A stretch of 64,000 nt of DNA from an uncultured Clostridia bacterium. Its GTDB lineage: Bacteria > Bacillota > Clostridia > Oscillospirales > Acutalibacteraceae. The notes beneath the pieces were generated by a model. It did no database searches, was not told the origin of the DNA, and saw only the letters and a program-made list of their open reading frames with translations. This document shows, one piece after another, positions 62,275 to 64,000 of the stretch. The stretch covers positions 31,018-95,017 of the forward strand of contig CAMFBH010000002.1 of NCBI GenBank assembly GCA_945948515.1, written 5' to 3'. Made by a program: the position numbers and the translations under genes. The first letter of the stretch is position 1. Each line of letters starts with the position of its first letter.

Positions 62275-63498
62275 TTATTCCCAATTAATGTATTTTTCAT
62301 CATAAACGCGTTCAAAGGTTTCTTTAACATAGCTTCTTGTTACGCCGCCTACAACCTGAGAGGAAGCGAGGGAATCCGTGTATTCCTTATATACATAGGT
62401 GGAAAACTGCAAGCCGCCGTTTTTTCCGGAATAGGAATAATGAGTAACTATCGGCATAACCTTTGCATTTTCCTTAACGAAAACATTGCCGTTTTCTCTC
62501 TTAACTGAGAACTGCGCCATTGCGCCGACAAGACATCTCGGCTCTGTTTGATGAGAAATGAAATTTCCGAGCGCATAATAAACAAGCATTTGTTTGCCTG
62601 TTTTTTCATTTGTTATCCATTCCATGGGCTGAATAACATGGGGATGAGAGCCTATAACAACATCTACTCCGAGCTCTGAGAAGAATTGCGTATATTCCCT
62701 TTCAACCGAATTAATATCGTTTGAATATTCAACTCCGCTGTCCCAATGCGGAAAAACAATTATTAAATCGGCGTTCTTTCTTGCCTTTTCAACATCTGCT
62801 TTAATCTTTTCCTTATCGGTTAAAGAATTAATGCACCAAGGACTGTCGGACGGAATCGGAATTCCGTTTGTCATATAGGTATAATTAAGAAAAGCGATTT
62901 TAATCCCCTTAACCTCACGGTAACGAATTGAATTATATTCCTCCGCGCTGTCGTTAATTCCCGTGTGAGTAACCTCGGGGTGCTTTTTGAAAAGCCTTCT
63001 CTCCTCAACTATTGCATCAACACCCTTATCAAGAGCGTGATTGGTTGCGCTTGTAAAAACATCAAAGCCTGTGTCTATAAGAGCCTCGGCATCCTCCCAA
63101 GGTCCGTTGAAGCACGGATATCCGGAATAATCAAATTCCTCACCTGCAAGAAGAGTCTCAAGATCTATTATTGCAACATCCGCGCTTTCAATATAGGGCT
63201 TCATTGTTGCATACATCGGTCTGTAATCCCTTGTGCCGTCTGCCGAAACATACGCATCAACAAGCGGCATATGCATAAGATTATCTCCCACCGCAACAAA
63301 AGAGATTTCAACATCGGCAGGTCTTTGCGTTGTTGATTCAGTTGTTGCCTTTGTTTGAACGGTGGCAGTTGGATTTTCCTTATCCTTGTTCATTGCAGTT
63401 CTTCCGCATACTGCGGCAACCGTAAAGCATATAAGAGCAATAACCACCGGAACGAGCGCAGTTGATATTATCTTCTTTGATTTTTCTTTATCTTTCAT
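62275..63498 (-). CDS. CapA family protein, membrane anchored
   Basis: A 407-aa protein with a cytoplasmic basic tail, one N-terminal membrane helix (about 10-32) and an external CapA/PGA_cap domain, a metallophosphatase-like fold. Landmarks are VGDNLMHMPLVDAYV near 75, SATNHALDKG, FPHWDSGVEYS and GSHPHVIQPMEW. CapA is needed for poly-gamma-glutamate capsule assembly in Bacillus, but most clostridial homologues are unlinked to capB or capC and of unknown role, as here. The frame opens at 63519; GAGGG before ATG 63498 (MKDKEKSKK) is preferred. It converges on the exopolysaccharide operon. Confidence 0.9.
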   Translation of the reverse strand: MKDKEKSKKIISTALVPVVIALICFTVAAVCGRTAMNKDKENPTATVQTKATTESTTQRPADVEISFVAVGDNLMHMPLVDAYVSADGTRDYRPMYATMKPYIESADVAIIDLETLLAGEEFDYSGYPCFNGPWEDAEALIDTGFDVFTSATNHALDKGVDAIVEERRLFKKHPEVTHTGINDSAEEYNSIRYREVKGIKIAFLNYTYMTNGIPIPSDSPWCINSLTDKEKIKADVEKARKNADLIIVFPHWDSGVEYSNDINSVEREYTQFFSELGVDVVIGSHPHVIQPMEWITNEKTGKQMLVYYALGNFISHQTEPRCLVGAMAQFSVKRENGNVFVKENAKVMPIVTHYSYSGKNGGLQFSTYVYKEYTDSLASSQVVGGVTRSYVKETFERVYDEKYINWE

Positions 63499-63586
63499 AT
63501 TTTCCCTCTTCTTTAACATCTATGTAATTTCTATTATACAACAATTTTTTTATTTGTGAACGGTTTTTTAAATCTTTGCGGAACGC

Positions 63587-63615
63587 TTGACATTTATATA
63601 TAAGAGTGGTAAATT
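63587..63615 (+). promoter_or_regulatory. Promoter of hrcA
   Basis: TTGACA (63587-63592), 17 bp, TAAATT (63610-63615). The CIRCE element begins within the -10 box, so HrcA binding would block initiation. Confidence 0.8.
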
Positions 63616-63640
63616 AGCACTCGTAAGAAGAGAGTGCCAA
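63614..63640. promoter_or_regulatory. CIRCE element
   Basis: TTAGCACTC-N9-GAGTGCCAA matches the HrcA operator TTAGCACTC-N9-GAGTGCTAA at 17 of 18 arm positions with the exact 9-bp spacer. HrcA represses its own heat-shock operon here. Confidence 0.95.
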
Positions 63641-63663
63641 CACTCGGGGGCGCCAAGTGCTAA
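63637..63663. promoter_or_regulatory. Second, degenerate CIRCE-like element
   Basis: CCAACACTC-N9-AAGTGCTAA keeps the 9-9-9 geometry and overlaps the first element by 4 bp. The right arm matches CIRCE at 8 of 9 positions, the left at about 6 of 9. Confidence 0.5.
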
Positions 63664-63678
63664 TACGGGGAAGCTGCC

Positions 63679-64000
63679 GTGGAAATCAGCCAGAGGAAAA
63701 AGAGAATACTCGCAGCCGTTGTTGACGAATACATCCGCACGGCAGAGCCGGTCGGCTCGAGGACGATCGCGCAGATCGCCGAGCTCGGGTGCAGCAGCGC
63801 CACGATCCGCAACGAGCTTTCGGAGCTGACGGCGCTCGGCTATCTTGAGCAGCCGCACACAAGCGCGGGGCGCATCCCCTCGCCGCAGGGCTATCGGTTC
63901 TATGTGAACGAGCTCATGGAGCGGCAAAGGGTTTCCGTCGAGGAGGCCGAGGCGATCAACGCCCGGCTGAGCGAGAAAATGGAGCAGCTCGATAAGCTCA
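63679..64000 (+). CDS. hrcA: Heat-inducible transcription repressor HrcA, 5' part
   Basis: The frame from GTG 63679 stays open to the window edge (107 codons). The protein starts [18 protein letters not shown] and shows the HrcA winged-helix words [29 protein letters not shown] and [19 protein letters not shown], so the identity is secure. HrcA represses class I heat-shock genes (grpE, dnaK, dnaJ, groESL) through CIRCE. Ribosome site CGGGGAAG lies about 7 nt before the GTG. Base composition is unlike the rest of the window: 65 % G+C over 63721-63960 against 38 % over 63301-63540, and codons such as CTC, ATC, CGC and GCG dominate. Transfer or an assembly join is possible. Confidence 0.95.
   Translation, partial: MEISQRKKRILAAVVDEYIRTAEPVGSRTIAQIAELGCSSATIRNELSELTALGYLEQPHTSAGRIPSPQGYRFYVNELMERQRVSVEEAEAINARLSEKMEQLDKL

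Overview
This window reads as chromosome from a low-GC, Gram-positive, anaerobic member of the Clostridia, most likely an Oscillospiraceae/Ruminococcaceae-type gut fermenter. The evidence is a T-box leader on thrS, RNase Y, a YtrA-type GntR/ABC module, CIRCE control of hrcA, AdhE under Rex-type operators, an [FeFe]-hydrogenase-like protein of the group B kind, ComM/YifB, and TTGACA-N17-TATAAT promoters with strong GGAGG ribosome sites. The species cannot be fixed from sequence alone. No rRNA, tRNA, CRISPR array, transposase or phage gene was seen.

Layout. 1-13.9 kb: two giant secreted proteins transcribed divergently from a 667-bp promoter region. The left one runs off the window (at least 1870 aa); the right one has 2511 aa and a repeated C-terminal region. 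13.9-18.2 kb: a tight four-gene operon with a pyrophosphatase-like/Nudix fusion, a COG2426 small membrane exporter, a PF14907 nucleotidyltransferase and a membrane-anchored GH27 alpha-galactosidase with an inserted domain. 18.2-21.4 kb: ilvC, a FadR-type GntR regulator with matching operator-like sites at both promoters, and a DUF815 ATPase. 21.4-25.3 kb: response regulator, histidine kinase and HtrA-like protease in one operon. 25.3-31.1 kb: group-B-like [FeFe] hydrogenase with an APH-fold kinase, adhE behind two Rex boxes, and gtrA. 31.2-37.9 kb: a small unknown acidic protein, a BspA-type LRR surface protein, ridA-ilvA, a lipoprotein, and an orphan solute-binding lipoprotein. 37.9-43.4 kb: ABC permease, ABC ATPase and YtrA-type regulator, then phosphoglucomutase with a 31-aa membrane microprotein. 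43.4-50.2 kb: comM, a GH3 enzyme and a LUD protein; T-box-controlled thrS; a second PF14907 protein. 50.3-52.4 kb: rny and a Dabb-domain protein. 52.5-62.3 kb: a nine-gene exopolysaccharide operon (Wzz-like, BY-kinase, initiating transferase, four glycosyltransferases, polymerase, pyruvyltransferase) facing a CapA-family gene. 63.6-64.0 kb: CIRCE promoter and the 5' part of hrcA.

How the genes fit together. AdhE, the hydrogenase and the Rex boxes fit redox balancing in fermentation. The two-component/HtrA operon, CIRCE/hrcA and YtrA module fit envelope and heat stress sensing. The giant proteins, LRR protein and polysaccharide operon describe a complex cell surface. IlvA with RidA is a known metabolic pair.

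Most notable points: the unrecognised giant divergent surface proteins; an abrupt rise in G+C from 38 % (63301-63540) to 65 % (63721-63960) exactly after the CIRCE element, suggesting either transfer or an assembly join; a probable FadR-type regulator-ilvC circuit; a microprotein of 31 aa behind phosphoglucomutase; and a kinase tail of alternating tyrosines.
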